Below, in pieces: positions 17,531 to 27,243 of a stretch of 64,000 nucleotides of DNA. This DNA is from Streptomyces aureus. Lineage in GTDB: Bacteria > Actinomycetota > Actinomycetes > Streptomycetales > Streptomycetaceae. Positions within the stretch are counted from its first letter, which is position 1. The number at the start of each line of letters is the position of its first letter. The position numbers and the translations under genes were made by a program. The stretch lies in contig NZ_JNZD01000021.1 of assembly GCF_000725495.1 (NCBI RefSeq), forward strand, positions 186,001-250,000, in the 5' to 3' direction. The notes beneath the pieces are model-generated. The model made no database searches and was not told the origin of the DNA. It was given only the letters and a program-made list of their open reading frames with translations.

Positions 17531-17558
17531 TGCGCGCGAGGGGTTTTCCCCGCGCGCA
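17531..17558. other. Strong GC hairpin upstream of the 16845 gene
   Basis: TGCGCGCG-A-GGGG pairs with CCCCCGCGCGCA across a TTTT loop: 12 bp with one bulged A. It lies 27 bp before the start of the minus-strand gene, so it may be a leader hairpin, an operator or a terminator for reading from the right. Confidence 0.4.
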
Positions 17559-17708
17559 GGATGCGAGCCGGCCACAGGGCTCGAGCGCCGGTGTGTGTCA
17601 GCCGCGGAGAGCCGCACACGGCGTGAGACGAAGCGGAAAGCCTGCAGCAAGCAGTGCCGAAGGGCAGGTTGTGGGAGCCGATGAGGGCGTCCAGCGGTCC
17701 TGGGTGAC

Positions 17709-18137
17709 GTGTGGTGGGACGGGATGCTCAGGGAGTCCGAAGCGCTGGCCAGGGCGGCGGAAGCGCGATGCCCAGGTGCGGTGGAGCGGCTGATCGCGCT
17801 GCTGCAGGCATGGGCGCTGGGGTTCGCGGCCGCGCGGCCCGATGTCCTGTCCCCACGCCTGGCTGTCTCCCGGCGGGGGCTTCGGAGAGACGAGGCGGCG
17901 GGGTTCCTGGCAGCGCTTGATGCGCGGGTGCTGCATGTGGACTCTGCTGGCGTCGTGGTGCCCCAGGCCTTCCGGCCGAAGGCCTGCGGGGGCCGGCATG
18001 CCCTGTTCAGCCGTAACGGCGCGAGCGTAGCGGTCAACTTGGGGCGATCATGGTGCCGCACTGGCCGGAAGGTCTCAGAACGGACGTACGCTGACCTCAA
18101 GGCAGGGCCGATTTGCCCGCGGCCGGCCCCGAGCTGA
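17709..18137 (+). CDS. Doubtful small ORF (142 aa)
   Basis: GTG 17709 (or ATG 17724, MLRESEALARAAEARCPGAV). The first 80 residues are plausibly helical (VERLIALLQAWALGFAAARP), the rest is not recognisable. It sits between the hairpin and the ATPase gene and has no clear ribosome site. It may be a decayed gene. Confidence 0.3.
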   Translation: MWWDGMLRESEALARAAEARCPGAVERLIALLQAWALGFAAARPDVLSPRLAVSRRGLRRDEAAGFLAALDARVLHVDSAGVVVPQAFRPKACGGRHALFSRNGASVAVNLGRSWCRTGRKVSERTYADLKAGPICPRPAPS

Positions 18138-18167
18138 TGCTGGAGAGGGGACAGCGCTAACGGCGGG

Positions 18168-20965
18168 GTGATCCCCATGTCATTCACCAGCGGAAGCCGC
18201 TCGGGGGACTCCAATCCCGGCTCGGGCAAGATGCGACCTTCGGGCATGCCTCGACCCGGTGTGGGTCACTACGAGGTCAGAGAAGTCGAAATACTCCAGG
18301 AAGCGCTGGCTGCGGTCCAGGCCAGGCCGGAGATCGCCGAGCAACTGAGGGCGTTACAGGAGCCCCCGGACATCGAAGCGGTGGTGAAGGAGCAACATGC
18401 CGTCATCAGGATGAACCTGACGGAACACCTGGAACGCACCCGCCGACTGGGAAGTCAGTTGGACGACTACCTCGTGCGGGAAATTGCGTACTCGGACCGT
18501 GGCCGATTTGCCTGGTTCAGGGAGCTTTCCGAGACTGCGGAAGGTTTGCGGGACGTGGCGGACGCACTGGCCGAGATCAGTCGTGCACCGGATTCTGTCT
18601 TGAAGGGCTGGGAGGACGAGGACCGGATGCTCGACCTGATGAGGGCGACGTGGGAGCGACGCGAGCAGGCGGCGAAACTCCGGGCTTCGCCCGGCGGGTC
18701 AGTACGGACGGGGCGGTGGCACCGGAGGGGGCGTAAGCACCTAGCCGATCTACCCAACTGGACGGGGCCACCCCGGACCGTCGTGACCAAGGAGTACATC
18801 GCCGTCCATCAGGAGCTTCTCCAGATCGAAGGGCTGTTGAAGCAGGACATGGGCGAGCAGCGTGCGCAGGCAAGCGAACGGCACGAGTTCCGCACACTGG
18901 AGGCCGAATGGCATGCGGCATGGACGGAACTCCGCTCCATGGCGGAATCTGCCGTGCACGGGGTCGTGCTCACCGCCCTCAACAGCGCTGTCGCCGCTGA
19001 CTTCGCCCTGAGCATGAAGGTCCGCTCGCTCGACGGCCTGCGCGAGACGCTCGCCAACAGGAAGATCGTGATCACGTCGTCCTTCGAGCGGCTCGAGTCG
19101 ATGATCGACCGGCACGGGGAGGGGAGCTTTGGCATCGCGGGCCGCGAGGCGTTGGCAAAACCACGCTCATCCAGTCCTTCACGATGTCCGGCAGTGGCGG
19201 CGCCGCCACTGCGGAGCTGGACGTGTCGAAACGCATGAGATTGGGCGTCGTGGAGGCAGCTCCGGTTGCGTACGAGCCGCGGGACTTCGTTCTGCACCTG
19301 CACGCCAAGGTGTGCTTGGCACTGCTCGGCCCTGATGCGGACCGAGACCTGGAAGGCTATGGGACCACCGGTCCGAGGTCTTGGACCAAGGCCGCTACCG
19401 CCCTTGCCCTCGCGCTGGCGGGAGTGGCAGTTCTGGCCGCGGGCACCACGCTTCTGGCCCGCGCAGCCCGGCTGCTCAGCGCGCCGGATGACGGGTGGAG
19501 CTACGCAGGTCTGGCCCTGACCCTTGCCGCGGCCCTTCTGCTAATGCTGTGCCTCATCTTCGTGGTTCGGCTGGCGGTGCCGGACTCTCTCTGGGCCGCC
19601 TCCGATGCATCCTCCGCGCAGGCACTGACGCTCGCGCAGTCACGTCGCTACTCAATAGCCAGCCTTCTTGCGAACATATGGTGCCCGGCCCTCGCGGTCT
19701 TCACGGCGGTCGGCCTGGCAGTGCTCACCGTGTCCGGCGGACTGGGCCGGGGTACCTGGATGCTGCTCGGCGGCGCTGCGACGATCGTCCTCGGCGTGAC
19801 CCTGCTTCTCACCGGTGGCCGCATGGCGCGGATCGCTCACGACCTGTGGATATCTTCGCGGGTCGGGACGGCCGAGACGACGTACTCCGGCGAGGCCGTG
19901 CTCCGCGAACGGGCGTTCCGCGAGCTCCGACAGATCCGCTACGAGCAGACGCTCAGCAGCGAGCACTCCATGACGCTCAGGCTCGGTGGCGCGAAACAAC
20001 TTCCCGTCGGCATCGACGTCGGATCCAGGCAAGGGACGTCGCTGGCGGAGCGGGCCAAGAGCTATCCCGAGATCACGTCCGGCCTCCGTGCCTTCCTGGA
20101 GGCGGTTAGCCAGCATTACGACCTCATCATCGCCGTCGATGAGCTGGACAAGCTCAGGAGTGCGGCGGACGTCGAGAACTTCCTCAACGACATCAAGGGA
20201 GTGTTCGGCGTCAGTCGCTGCTACTTCCTCGTCTCCGTCTCGGAGGAAGCTGCGGGCAGTTTCGAGCGGCGCGGGATGCCTTTCCGCGACGTGTTCGACA
20301 GCTGTTTCGACGACATCCTCATGCTGCAACGGCTGCAGCTTCCCCCGGCCCGCGAAATTCTCTACAGCCTGCTCCTCGGGTGGACGAAGCCCTTCGTCGC
20401 GCTGTGCTACGTACTCTCCGGCGGCCTCCCCCGGGAACTGCAGCGCAGCGCACGTGCGCTGATCGGCCAGCATGAGGAGATGAGTTTGATCCACCTCGCC
20501 GGGGCGGTACCCGAACTGATGCGGCGCGAGGCGGCCGCTCGGTTGGGCGCCGTCCGGCACGGTCTGCTCCGCGAGGCATGCGGGCCAGCTGGCCTCACCC
20601 TCGTCCACCACATCGAAGGTATAGAGCCTGCTGGTGCCTCCTCGGAGCAGTTCCGACAATGGTACGAGGAATTGGGTGCTTGGTGCCTGCGACAGTCCGC
20701 CGGGGTCCGCACGCCGGACGGGTTCTCGCCGATGCCGGCGGCCACCCGCATGGGATGCGAACTCGCCGCGTTCATGTTGTTCGCCGCCACGGTGATGGAG
20801 TTCTTCGGGTCCACCCTGGACTCGAAGCGCCTCCAGGAGGCCGAGCGGCCCGACGCGGGCGGCAGGTCGCTCACGAAGCTCGTGGACGCACGTCACGCGT
20901 TGTCCCTCAGCCCGTGGACCTCGGTCGGCTGCCTCACGGCCTTCCGCCGTGCCTGGGGCCTGTAG
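18168..20965 (+). pseudogene. KAP-like membrane P-loop ATPase, frameshifted in Walker A
   Basis: Two open frames (18168-19238 and a second that joins near 19142 and ends at 20965) together make one protein of about 930 aa. N-terminal ~320 residues: long charged helices (LTEHLERTRRLGSQLDDYLV). In the first frame the P-loop begins GSFGIAG and then derails; in the second it resumes as PRGVGKTTLIQSF. A single missing C in the run at 19140-19145 explains this. After the P-loop come TM segments (ALALALAGVAVLAAGTTLL, LALTLAAALLLMLCLIFVV, LAVFTAVGLAVLTVSG, MLLGGAATIVLGVTLLL). Walker B is YDLIIAVDELDKL. TM helices between Walker A and B are the hallmark of KAP NTPases (PifA-like exclusion proteins). 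Sequencing error is possible. Confidence 0.72.
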
Positions 20966-21259
20966 CAGGCCTCGTGCGCCGTCGTCAACGCTCACCGCGA
21001 ACTCCGAACCTTTGCGGCGGCGGATGACCAGCCGTGGACCATGGGGATCAGTGCCTGGCTGTCGTGCAGGTTCGCTGCCGGATCATGCGCCAGGAGGGGG
21101 TTCCGGCCAGAGAAGTCCTCCGGATTGTGGCTGGACCACATCTCTCGCGTCCGCCGGCCGCACCTGTGGGCCCCTCGAAGATTGTGGGTGTCGCACACTC
21201 TTGTGGTGCGCTGTTGTTGCATGCCTCCTGCGGGTGGAGAGAGCAAAAGCGCTCGGGTG
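20966..21259. other. No gene recognised
   Basis: About 290 bp between convergent genes. No supported ORF and no clear terminator hairpin noticed. Confidence 0.4.
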
Positions 21260-21841
21260 TCAGGCGGACTGCGTGGACGCTTGATCGCCTGCCGCCGGCC
21301 CTGCAGCCTGCGGGGCGGTGTAGAACACTGAGCTTCCTTGCTTGGTACGCAGGGCCTGGGCCTTGGCCACGAGCCCTTCCAGCGTCGTACGAACCACGGT
21401 GGGCTTGATTGTGCGCTCAGGGTGCCGCTGACCCAGCGCTGCCGTGACTTCAGCAGCTGAGCGAGGCTCGACCTGGTCGGCCAGGTGCTTGCGCACGAGG
21501 TCGACCAGCGTGGGCTGCACCGGCTGAGGAACCGCTGCCGCGGTGGCCTTCTTGCCGGCCTGCTTCTTCACCGGAGCAGCCTTCCTGGCCGCGTCGGAGG
21601 CTGCCGCGGGCTTCTTGCGAGAGGCCGGAACCTCCGTGACAGGTTTCGCCGAGGGCGCTGCCGGGGCGCCGAGAGCCTGCTGGAGGTTCACCAGGATGGT
21701 GTGATCGTGCCGCAGGCCGACCAACTGCTTCTGCAGGGCTTCGATCTCACCACTGAGGCGTTCCTGTTCCTTGAGGTTGCGTTCCAGGTCACCTGCCACC
21801 TGGACGCTGTACTGGCGCCGTCTCGCATGATCCTCAGCCAC
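21260..21841 (-). CDS. Coiled-coil, Lys/Ala-rich, winged-helix-like protein
   Basis: 193 aa, GTG 21841. Residues ~10-60 form a coiled coil (DLERNLKEQERLSGEIEALQ, KQLVGLRHDHTILVNLQQAL). Residues ~65-110 are a basic Ala/Pro/Lys linker (KKPAAASDAARKAAPVKKQA). The end is a winged-helix-like module (LVDLVRKHLADQVEPRSAAE, VTAALGQRHPERTIKPTVV, LRTKQGSSVFYTAP). This layout suggests a DNA-binding or nucleoid-type protein, and a family of such proteins is common in Streptomyces. It starts 5 nt after the stop of the truncated glycosyltransferase, and its first codons overlap former GT2 sequence in another frame. Confidence 0.65.
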   Translation of the reverse strand: MAEDHARRRQYSVQVAGDLERNLKEQERLSGEIEALQKQLVGLRHDHTILVNLQQALGAPAAPSAKPVTEVPASRKKPAAASDAARKAAPVKKQAGKKATAAAVPQPVQPTLVDLVRKHLADQVEPRSAAEVTAALGQRHPERTIKPTVVRTTLEGLVAKAQALRTKQGSSVFYTAPQAAGPAAGDQASTQSA

Positions 21842-21846
21842 AGCGC

Positions 21847-22395
21847 CTAGTCCTGGCGCTTGCGCATCTCAGGCATCAGCCGGGTGCCCAGGGCGTTGCG
21901 GTCGTACATGGCGGTGAGGGCGGCGACGTAGTCCCGGCGCAGCATCGCGGGGTAGTCCACGTGCCCGCGTGCGCGGATCACCCGCCCGTTGGGGACCCAG
22001 TCGGTGCTCTCGCCGTCGTAGTCGGCGTCCATCTTGTAGTAGCTGGTGAACGTCAGCGGTGCATCGCCCTCGGCGGCGAAGGCGAGCTGCTTCTCGGTCT
22101 TCTCCGGCAGCCACAGGTCGTCGGAGTCGAGGAACGCGACGTAGTCCCCGCGGGCTCGCTCGATCGCGAGGTTGCGGGCCCGGCCCGCACCGCCCCGCTC
22201 GGGCGCTGTCTTGGGCAGTACGCGCTTGTCCTGGGCGGCGAGCTCCATCAGCAGGTCCATGGAGCTGTCGGAGGACTGGTCGTCGGTTACCAGCAGCTCT
22301 ACGTCAGTGTGCGTCTGCGTGAGCACCGATCGGACGGCCGCGCCGAGGGTGGCTGCCGAGTTGTAGCCGGGCATCACGACAGACACCAGGGGCAC
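21847..22395 (-). pseudogene. Family-2 glycosyltransferase truncated by an in-frame TAG
   Basis: 182 aa from GTG 22395, with ribosome site AAGGAG 11 nt upstream. N-terminal GT-A domain: VPLVSVVMPGYNSAATL, ELLVTDDQSSDSSMDLL, GGAGRARNLAIERARGDYVA and the metal-binding DSDD in FLDSDDLWLP. It stops at RQD-TAG, yet the codons right after the TAG read ALWLRIMRDG. That continues the conserved R-Q-D-Y-x-L-W-L motif of GT2 enzymes, so a Tyr codon seems to have become TAG. The family usually has about 300 residues, so the C-terminal third is lost. Substrate unknown. Confidence 0.65.
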
Positions 22396-22464
22396 AGCAC
22401 TTCTCCTTGCCAGACCAGGAACGACGGTCCATTCAAACACTGCAATCGAGTAGGAGCTGCCTGC

Positions 22465-22593
22465 ACTGTTGTCGCTGGTCAGAGCTATGCAGGGCTTTCC
22501 CTGGCCGTACGCGCCGCAGAGGTGGGGCACCGTGTCGTCGGCTACGACGTGGACCCGCACCGCGTCCAGCAGCTCGCCGACGACTCCGTTTAT
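22465..22593 (+). pseudogene. Nucleotide-sugar dehydrogenase N-terminal fragment
   Basis: Plus-strand frame: TVVAGQSYAGLSLAVRAA, EVGHRVVGYDVDPHRVQQLA. This matches the N-terminal NAD-binding end of UDP-glucose/GDP-mannose dehydrogenases, where the usual glycine-rich loop G-L-G-Y-V-G has decayed to A-G-Q-S-Y-A-G. Only ~43 codons remain, with no start and no catalytic domain. It lies between two minus-strand glycosyltransferase remnants, overlapping the end of one. Confidence 0.6.
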
Positions 22594-23269
22594 CTGCTGG
22601 GCGCCCTGGGCCCCGCCCGTGACGTAGACCGTCGGCAGTTGCCGGTCGAAGCCGTGTAGACCCATCGCCTCGACTGCCTTGTCCGCGTGCCCGGTCAATA
22701 TCTGCGGCGTACTGGTTCCCGGTGACGACCGCAAGATCGCGTACTGCCTCCGGTAGGAGCGCTACCGTGGACTGCGAGGAGATTGCGATGCGCGTCGCGG
22801 AGCCTGCCAGTTTCCGGTTCGCCAGCCCCAAACGCACGGTCTGTTCGTGCAGCACCAGCGGGCGACGGCACAGGCGGGCGGCCAGACCGGCGGGCACTGC
22901 CACATACCCACCAGTGGCCAGGACAACGTCCGGCCTGAAGTCGGCCACCAGCTTCCTCGCCTGCGCCACGCCGCGCGGGACCCGGGCCATGTCCTTCATG
23001 TTTGCCGTGGACATGATCCTGAGCGGGTTGCTGGACCGGGGGTCCTTGCCCGCGGCGACGGCGCCGAACACGATCCCCCCGGCCGGGGCGATACGCGCCT
23101 CCAGGCCGTCAGCCGTACCGATCCACGGGACGTCAAGCGTTCTGCCCTCGCCCGCCAGCCGCTCCTGAAGCGCACGGATCGCGGTGAGCGCGGGATAGGT
23201 ATGTCCCCCTGTACCTCCCCCTGTGACGATCAGGCGGAAGGTGCCGACAGCTCGGGGTGTGTGCTTCAC
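22566..23269 (-). pseudogene. MurG-like glycosyltransferase, frameshifted and truncated
   Basis: Start at ATG 23269 (MKHTPRAVGTFRLIVTGGG). The donor family motif GGGTGGHTYPALTA, FRPDVVLATGGYVAVPAGLA and PLVLHEQTVRLGLANR mark the N-terminal half of MurG (UDP-GlcNAc:lipid I transferase) or a secondary paralogue. Near 22705 the frame breaks (VVTGNQYAADI in one frame, LTGHADKAVEAMGL in the next) and continues as VYVTGGAQGAQQINGVVGEL before being cut off by unrelated sequence. The C-terminal nucleotide-binding half is missing. Not the housekeeping murG, which sits in the dcw cluster. Confidence 0.7.
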
Positions 23270-23403
23270 CCAGCGCAGCCTACTGACGTCGAAGGTGCTT
23301 GTGGTGACAGGAAAGCTCCGGAGGACAGTTGTTCCTCAAACACGAGTCGTAGCCCGCGACGGCGGCGCGAAGACGGTTCCTTCTCGCATGCGCTGGTGTG
23401 GGT

Positions 23404-25032
23404 TCATACACGGCAGCTGTCGATATGGGTGACGTCGCGGAAGTCGGCGACGATGGGGCTGGCCATGGATTCGCGATAGACGACGGCTGCGCGGCCGTAG
23501 GGCCAGGCGGGATCGTTGTGGAAGTCTTCCTGGGCTTCGGAGCAGGCGCCGAACATCAGGCTTCGACGGACGTCGATCCAGCCAGGGTCGTCGTTGTAGT
23601 CCTGCCCTTCGGGATAGATCGCGGGGCCGAAGGTGATGAACATGGTCTGTGCTGCAGGGTTGAATGTCACGATGGCGTCGTCGCCCATGTATTGCTCGCC
23701 TTGCAGGCTGGGGGCTGCGTCGGCGACCAGGCGTTGAGCGGCCTTTTTCTCCGCATCTGTGGCCGGTACCCGGGCCTTGCCCCATTCATCGATGGTGGGC
23801 TGCGTGGTGTCGCTTCGGGTGTAGGCGGGGGAGGGGGCAACGGCACGCTGTGGGATCTGCGACGTGGCCTGCGCAGGCGGTGTGGACACGGCGGGGCTTC
23901 CAGGCTGAGCGGCTGACTTCTTGGCCGCAACGTCTACGGTAGCTGCCGAAGTGGTCCGGCCGCTCTGCGCTGCAGGGCCCGCGTCGTGGTTGGCGCTGGA
24001 CGACTCAGTGGCAGCGAAGGCTCCGCCGATGCTGCCGATGACCGCGGCGGCCGCGGCGACGGCCGCATAGAGACGAACCCGGCTGCCGTGCCCTGCCGGG
24101 GCGGGCCAGGAGGCCTCGTCCTCGGGTGCCGGATCCCAGTGCAGGCTGCTGACCAGGTCAGGTATCAGCGTGAGCTGTTGGCCGCTGTCGAGCGTGGCTA
24201 CTGCGGTTGTCTGCATGGCGAGCAATTCGGCCCCCATCGCGGCAAGTTGTGCAGCCGAGGGGCGGTCGGCCGGCTCCTTCGACAGGGCCTTTTCGACCAG
24301 AGGAAGTAGGTCGGTCGGCACGCCGTTCAGGTCCGGCTCGGCCGACATCACGCGGAACGCCACGGCATCGACAGCGCCGCTACCAAAGGGCAAGCGGCCG
24401 GTCGCAGCGTAGGCGACGAGGGCTCCCCAGGCGAACACGTCGCCCTCCGGGCCGACTGCGCCGGTGCGATAGTGCTCGGGGCTGATCCAGCCCGGTGTAC
24501 CCGTCAATACACCAGTACGGGTCACCGAGGTACCGTCCAGAGCGTGGGCGATGCCGAAGTCCAGCACCTGCGGCCCGCTCGGAGCAAGGATCACGTTCGA
24601 CGGCTTTACGTCCCGATGGACCACACCCGCAGCGTGGATCGCGCCGAGCGCGGCTGCGGTGCCGGCCGCCAGAGCGTACAGATGCGCACCGGCCAGAGGC
24701 CCGTTCACCACCACGTGCCTGTCAAGAGTCGGGCCGGGGATGAAAGGCGTAGCCAGCCAGGGAAGCGCAGCTTCGGCGTCGGCATCGTGGACTGGCACCA
24801 GGCACGGGCCGAAGACTCGTCGAGAAAGCTGAACCTCCCGACGGAACCGCGCGCGGAATTCGTTGTCCGCAGCCTGCGCAGGATGAATGATCTTGACAGC
24901 CATCCGCTCGCCCGCGGTGGATAGCGCGGCGTACACCGTGCCCATGCCGCCCGAGCCGAGCTGTCCGACGACACGGTAGGGCCCCACTCGGCGCGGGTCG
25001 CCTGGCTGCAGTGACTGAACACGGTTGGACAC
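23404..25032 (-). CDS. Membrane-anchored Ser/Thr protein kinase (PknB type)
   Basis: About 540 aa. GTG 25032 is preceded by AGGGGG at 6 nt; ATG 25038 is too close to that site. Kinase domain, in order: glycine loop LGSGGMGTVYAAL, VAIK-equivalent MAVKIIHP, catalytic loop VVHRDVKPSNVIL, DFG in QVLDFGIAHAL, SPEHYR, and GDVFAWGALVAYAATGRLPF. Then a linker, one TM helix (LYAAVAAAAAVIGSIGGAFA) and an external Ala/Pro/Thr-rich stalk. The C-terminal domain ends with FITFGPAIYPEGQDYNDDPG and is unlike PASTA repeats; its ligand is unknown. Monocistronic. Confidence 0.88.
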   Translation of the reverse strand: MSNRVQSLQPGDPRRVGPYRVVGQLGSGGMGTVYAALSTAGERMAVKIIHPAQAADNEFRARFRREVQLSRRVFGPCLVPVHDADAEAALPWLATPFIPGPTLDRHVVVNGPLAGAHLYALAAGTAAALGAIHAAGVVHRDVKPSNVILAPSGPQVLDFGIAHALDGTSVTRTGVLTGTPGWISPEHYRTGAVGPEGDVFAWGALVAYAATGRLPFGSGAVDAVAFRVMSAEPDLNGVPTDLLPLVEKALSKEPADRPSAAQLAAMGAELLAMQTTAVATLDSGQQLTLIPDLVSSLHWDPAPEDEASWPAPAGHGSRVRLYAAVAAAAAVIGSIGGAFAATESSSANHDAGPAAQSGRTTSAATVDVAAKKSAAQPGSPAVSTPPAQATSQIPQRAVAPSPAYTRSDTTQPTIDEWGKARVPATDAEKKAAQRLVADAAPSLQGEQYMGDDAIVTFNPAAQTMFITFGPAIYPEGQDYNDDPGWIDVRRSLMFGACSEAQEDFHNDPAWPYGRAAVVYRESMASPIVADFRDVTHIDSCRV

Positions 25033-25250
25033 GCACATCCCCCTGATGATCAACGGCACCGACGGGCCGAAGCGGTAGCCAATCGTAGGGGTTGTCACCC
25101 CTCGTTCACGTCCGCACTCCTGATCCGGAGTCCAGGGCTTGCCGTTCACGAAGCGCCGTAGAGAACTGAGAACGCGCCCGGCCTGAAGCGCCTGATCTGC
25201 AGGCTTTGCCGCGGCCTAGACAGTTGCGAGCTCCCAACGCTCTATCAGGC

Positions 25251-25526
25251 ATGCACAGCCGTCCGCCAGGGAGCGGTGATCGAGTTGGTGAGCAGGTGTG
25301 GCTGGCGGTCTTCCCACTGCTGCCCGTGCTCGGCACGATAGGGGGCGCGGTTGCCTACCGGCTTCGGGAGCGTGCCCGTTGGACCGCGGTGATGGCCGTC
25401 CTGCAAAAGGGACGGGACGGAACTCGGATGCGGTTCAGGGCAGTCGACAGCCAGGGAAGGGCGACAACGCAGCGGGAGATCACCCTTCCTCCGGCGGCCG
25501 GAGGCGCGGATGAGTACGGCAGCTGA
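25251..25526 (+). CDS. Small one-TM protein (uncertain)
   Basis: 91 aa from ATG 25251. One hydrophobic helix (VWLAVFPLLPVLGTIGGAVA) followed by a charged tail with a beta-rich look (RMRFRAVDSQGRATTQREIT). A further frame beginning at ATG 25510 (MSTAADEPAPGSPPDG) overlaps its end but loses meaning after ~45 codons. Divergent from the kinase gene. No known family. Confidence 0.4.
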   Translation: MHSRPPGSGDRVGEQVWLAVFPLLPVLGTIGGAVAYRLRERARWTAVMAVLQKGRDGTRMRFRAVDSQGRATTQREITLPPAAGGADEYGS

Positions 25527-25899
25527 CGAGCCTGCGCCCGGATCGCCACCGGACGGGGCAGTCTGGGAAAAACAGATCGAGGACCCTTACCAGGCTTTCC
25601 ACTCATCTGACCTGCGTCAGTACGCCGGCGTGGCGATCGGGCAGGTCGGTCCTACTGAGACCCCCGGGCCGTTGAGAAGGTTGTCGATCAGCTGCTCTGT
25701 TTCCAGCTCCAGGTCGCAGTCGAGGGCTTGGGCGGACCTGCTGGCTCGTAGTGGCGGGGCTGCGGGTTGCCGTCGGACACCACCAGGGCATCCTCTGGCG
25801 CGTAGGTGAGTGTCGCCAGGGGAACGGACCGTCGAATCTGGCTCGTCTACACGGTGGTGTGCAGGGCGTGGCGGGTCGCCTGCTGGAAGCTGCTGATGC

Positions 25900-26386
25900 G
25901 CATTCTTCTGGCGTCGGCAGCCACACGAAAGTGGATCTCGTGGGTTCCTTGGGGCGGATGGCCCGGCGCGGATGGCGGTGCGGGCCCACTCGGCGCACAG
26001 GACGTGCCAGGTCCTCATGGAGTCGTGCAGTCTGTCCGCTTCCAGTGCTACCTCGTTCGGGCCGAGCATGTTCACCCGTGCTACCGCAGTGCTCAGGTCG
26101 GTCCAGCAGCGATGCATCTCGAGAAGCGTGCTTTCCACGTATCGCAGGAACCTGCCCTCCCTGTGAGTTCGTCGAACAGCTTCCACAGCTCACCGTTGAG
26201 GATCCGCGCCGTCGAGATATATGCGGCGTACGCCTCGATGCGCTGATCGTGAAGCCGCCGGTGGCGTTCCTCCAGGAGCTGGTCACGCTGGTGCTGGCGC
26301 TGCCCGTGAACGGATATCCAGCCTCCCCCCAACCCTCCGAGAGCTCCGACTGAGGTTCCGAGCACTCCGGCCACAGCCCCGTCCAT
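25900..26386 (-). pseudogene. Decayed membrane/coiled-coil protein gene
   Basis: From ATG 26386: a Gly/Ala-rich hydrophobic start (MDGAVAGVLGTSVGALGGLG) and then helices (QRQHQRDQLLEERHRRLHDQ, EAYAAYISTARILNGELWKL). The frame breaks near 26160 and continues one base off as RYVESTLLEMHRCWTDLSTA and SMRTWHVLCAEWARTAIRA. Further left more shifts and stops appear. Family not named; typical of small Streptomyces one-TM helical proteins. Confidence 0.45.
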
Positions 26387-26727
26387 AGGAAGGTAATGGG
26401 TTGTGCCTGGCGCTCCCAATCCGCCGGTTCTGCAGATGATTGCGGCAGATGCGCACTGAAGGAGTGGAAAACAGCGGGGGTTGCTAACACCGATCCTGAT
26501 CAACCGAGAGTCAGGAGCCGGCCTGTGAGTTGTGTGCCCATCCCTGGCGTGGCCGCAGGCTCACCATGATTTACCGACACTGCGGCCGCCATTGCCAGGG
26601 TCAGACCAACGTATGCCGCCAGCGGATTCAACAACCTACCGGTCACGGTTGCGTCTCACGCAGCAGCTGCTTCCGGCGTCCCGACTCGGGCAGCTTTGGC
26701 GGGCTGCCGGACTGTAGGGTCGCTCTC

Positions 26728-27243
26728 TCACAGCGGCGGGTCCAGCTCGGCGGCCATCCGCCGTATCTCGGCCTCGGCCGGGTGCACCGCCGGGTCGGTG
26801 GTGTCGGTGGATGTGGCCAGGTACAGCTCCCACTCCTGGTCGGTCTGCGGGTTCGGGGGAGGCACAGGCGGGTCCTGGTGGCCGCTGACGCATGCGGGAA
26901 GCCTCATGTACTGCCTGAACGCGTGCACCGTGTTGATCCACTCGGCCTCGGCAAGCTCGCGCCCCGGGGGTCTTTCGCCCTCGTAGGTACGCAGCCAGCC
27001 CAGGTACAGGGCGGTGAGCATCTCGCGCACCCACCGGTGGCGGTACCAGCAGGGCGGGATCTCGTTATGCAGCTCGGCGGTGTGGCGCAGCCATTCCACC
27101 CAGGTGCGCAGTTCGCGCAGCCGGGCACGGCGCTCGGGTGGGGGCATGGCCGACCACACCCAGCGGCGCAGCTCCAGTGCTGTGCCCGGTGTGGATGGCG
27201 TGGCAGGCCACAGGGCAGCCGGATCGTCGAAATAGTCAGTCAC
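26728..27243 (-). CDS. DUF4913-like conjugation-linked protein
   Basis: 171 aa, ATG 27243. Central Trp-rich helices TWVEWLRHTAELHNEIPPCW, YRHRWVREMLTALYLGWLRT resemble DUF4913, a family found beside T4SS genes on Streptomyces elements. Its start overlaps the amidase stop by 4 nt (ATGA), making it the last gene of the minus-strand conjugation operon. Function unknown. Confidence 0.65.
   Translation of the reverse strand: MTDYFDDPAALWPATPSTPGTALELRRWVWSAMPPPERRARLRELRTWVEWLRHTAELHNEIPPCWYRHRWVREMLTALYLGWLRTYEGERPPGRELAEAEWINTVHAFRQYMRLPACVSGHQDPPVPPPNPQTDQEWELYLATSTDTTDPAVHPAEAEIRRMAAELDPPL

Noticed and set aside
17531..17558. Hairpin as a certain terminator
   Set aside because: No gene clearly ends here, so its role is left open.
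22433..22700. C-terminal part of the MurG-like open frame
   Set aside because: Arg/Gly-rich out-of-frame sequence after the frameshift; true MurG residues continue in another frame.
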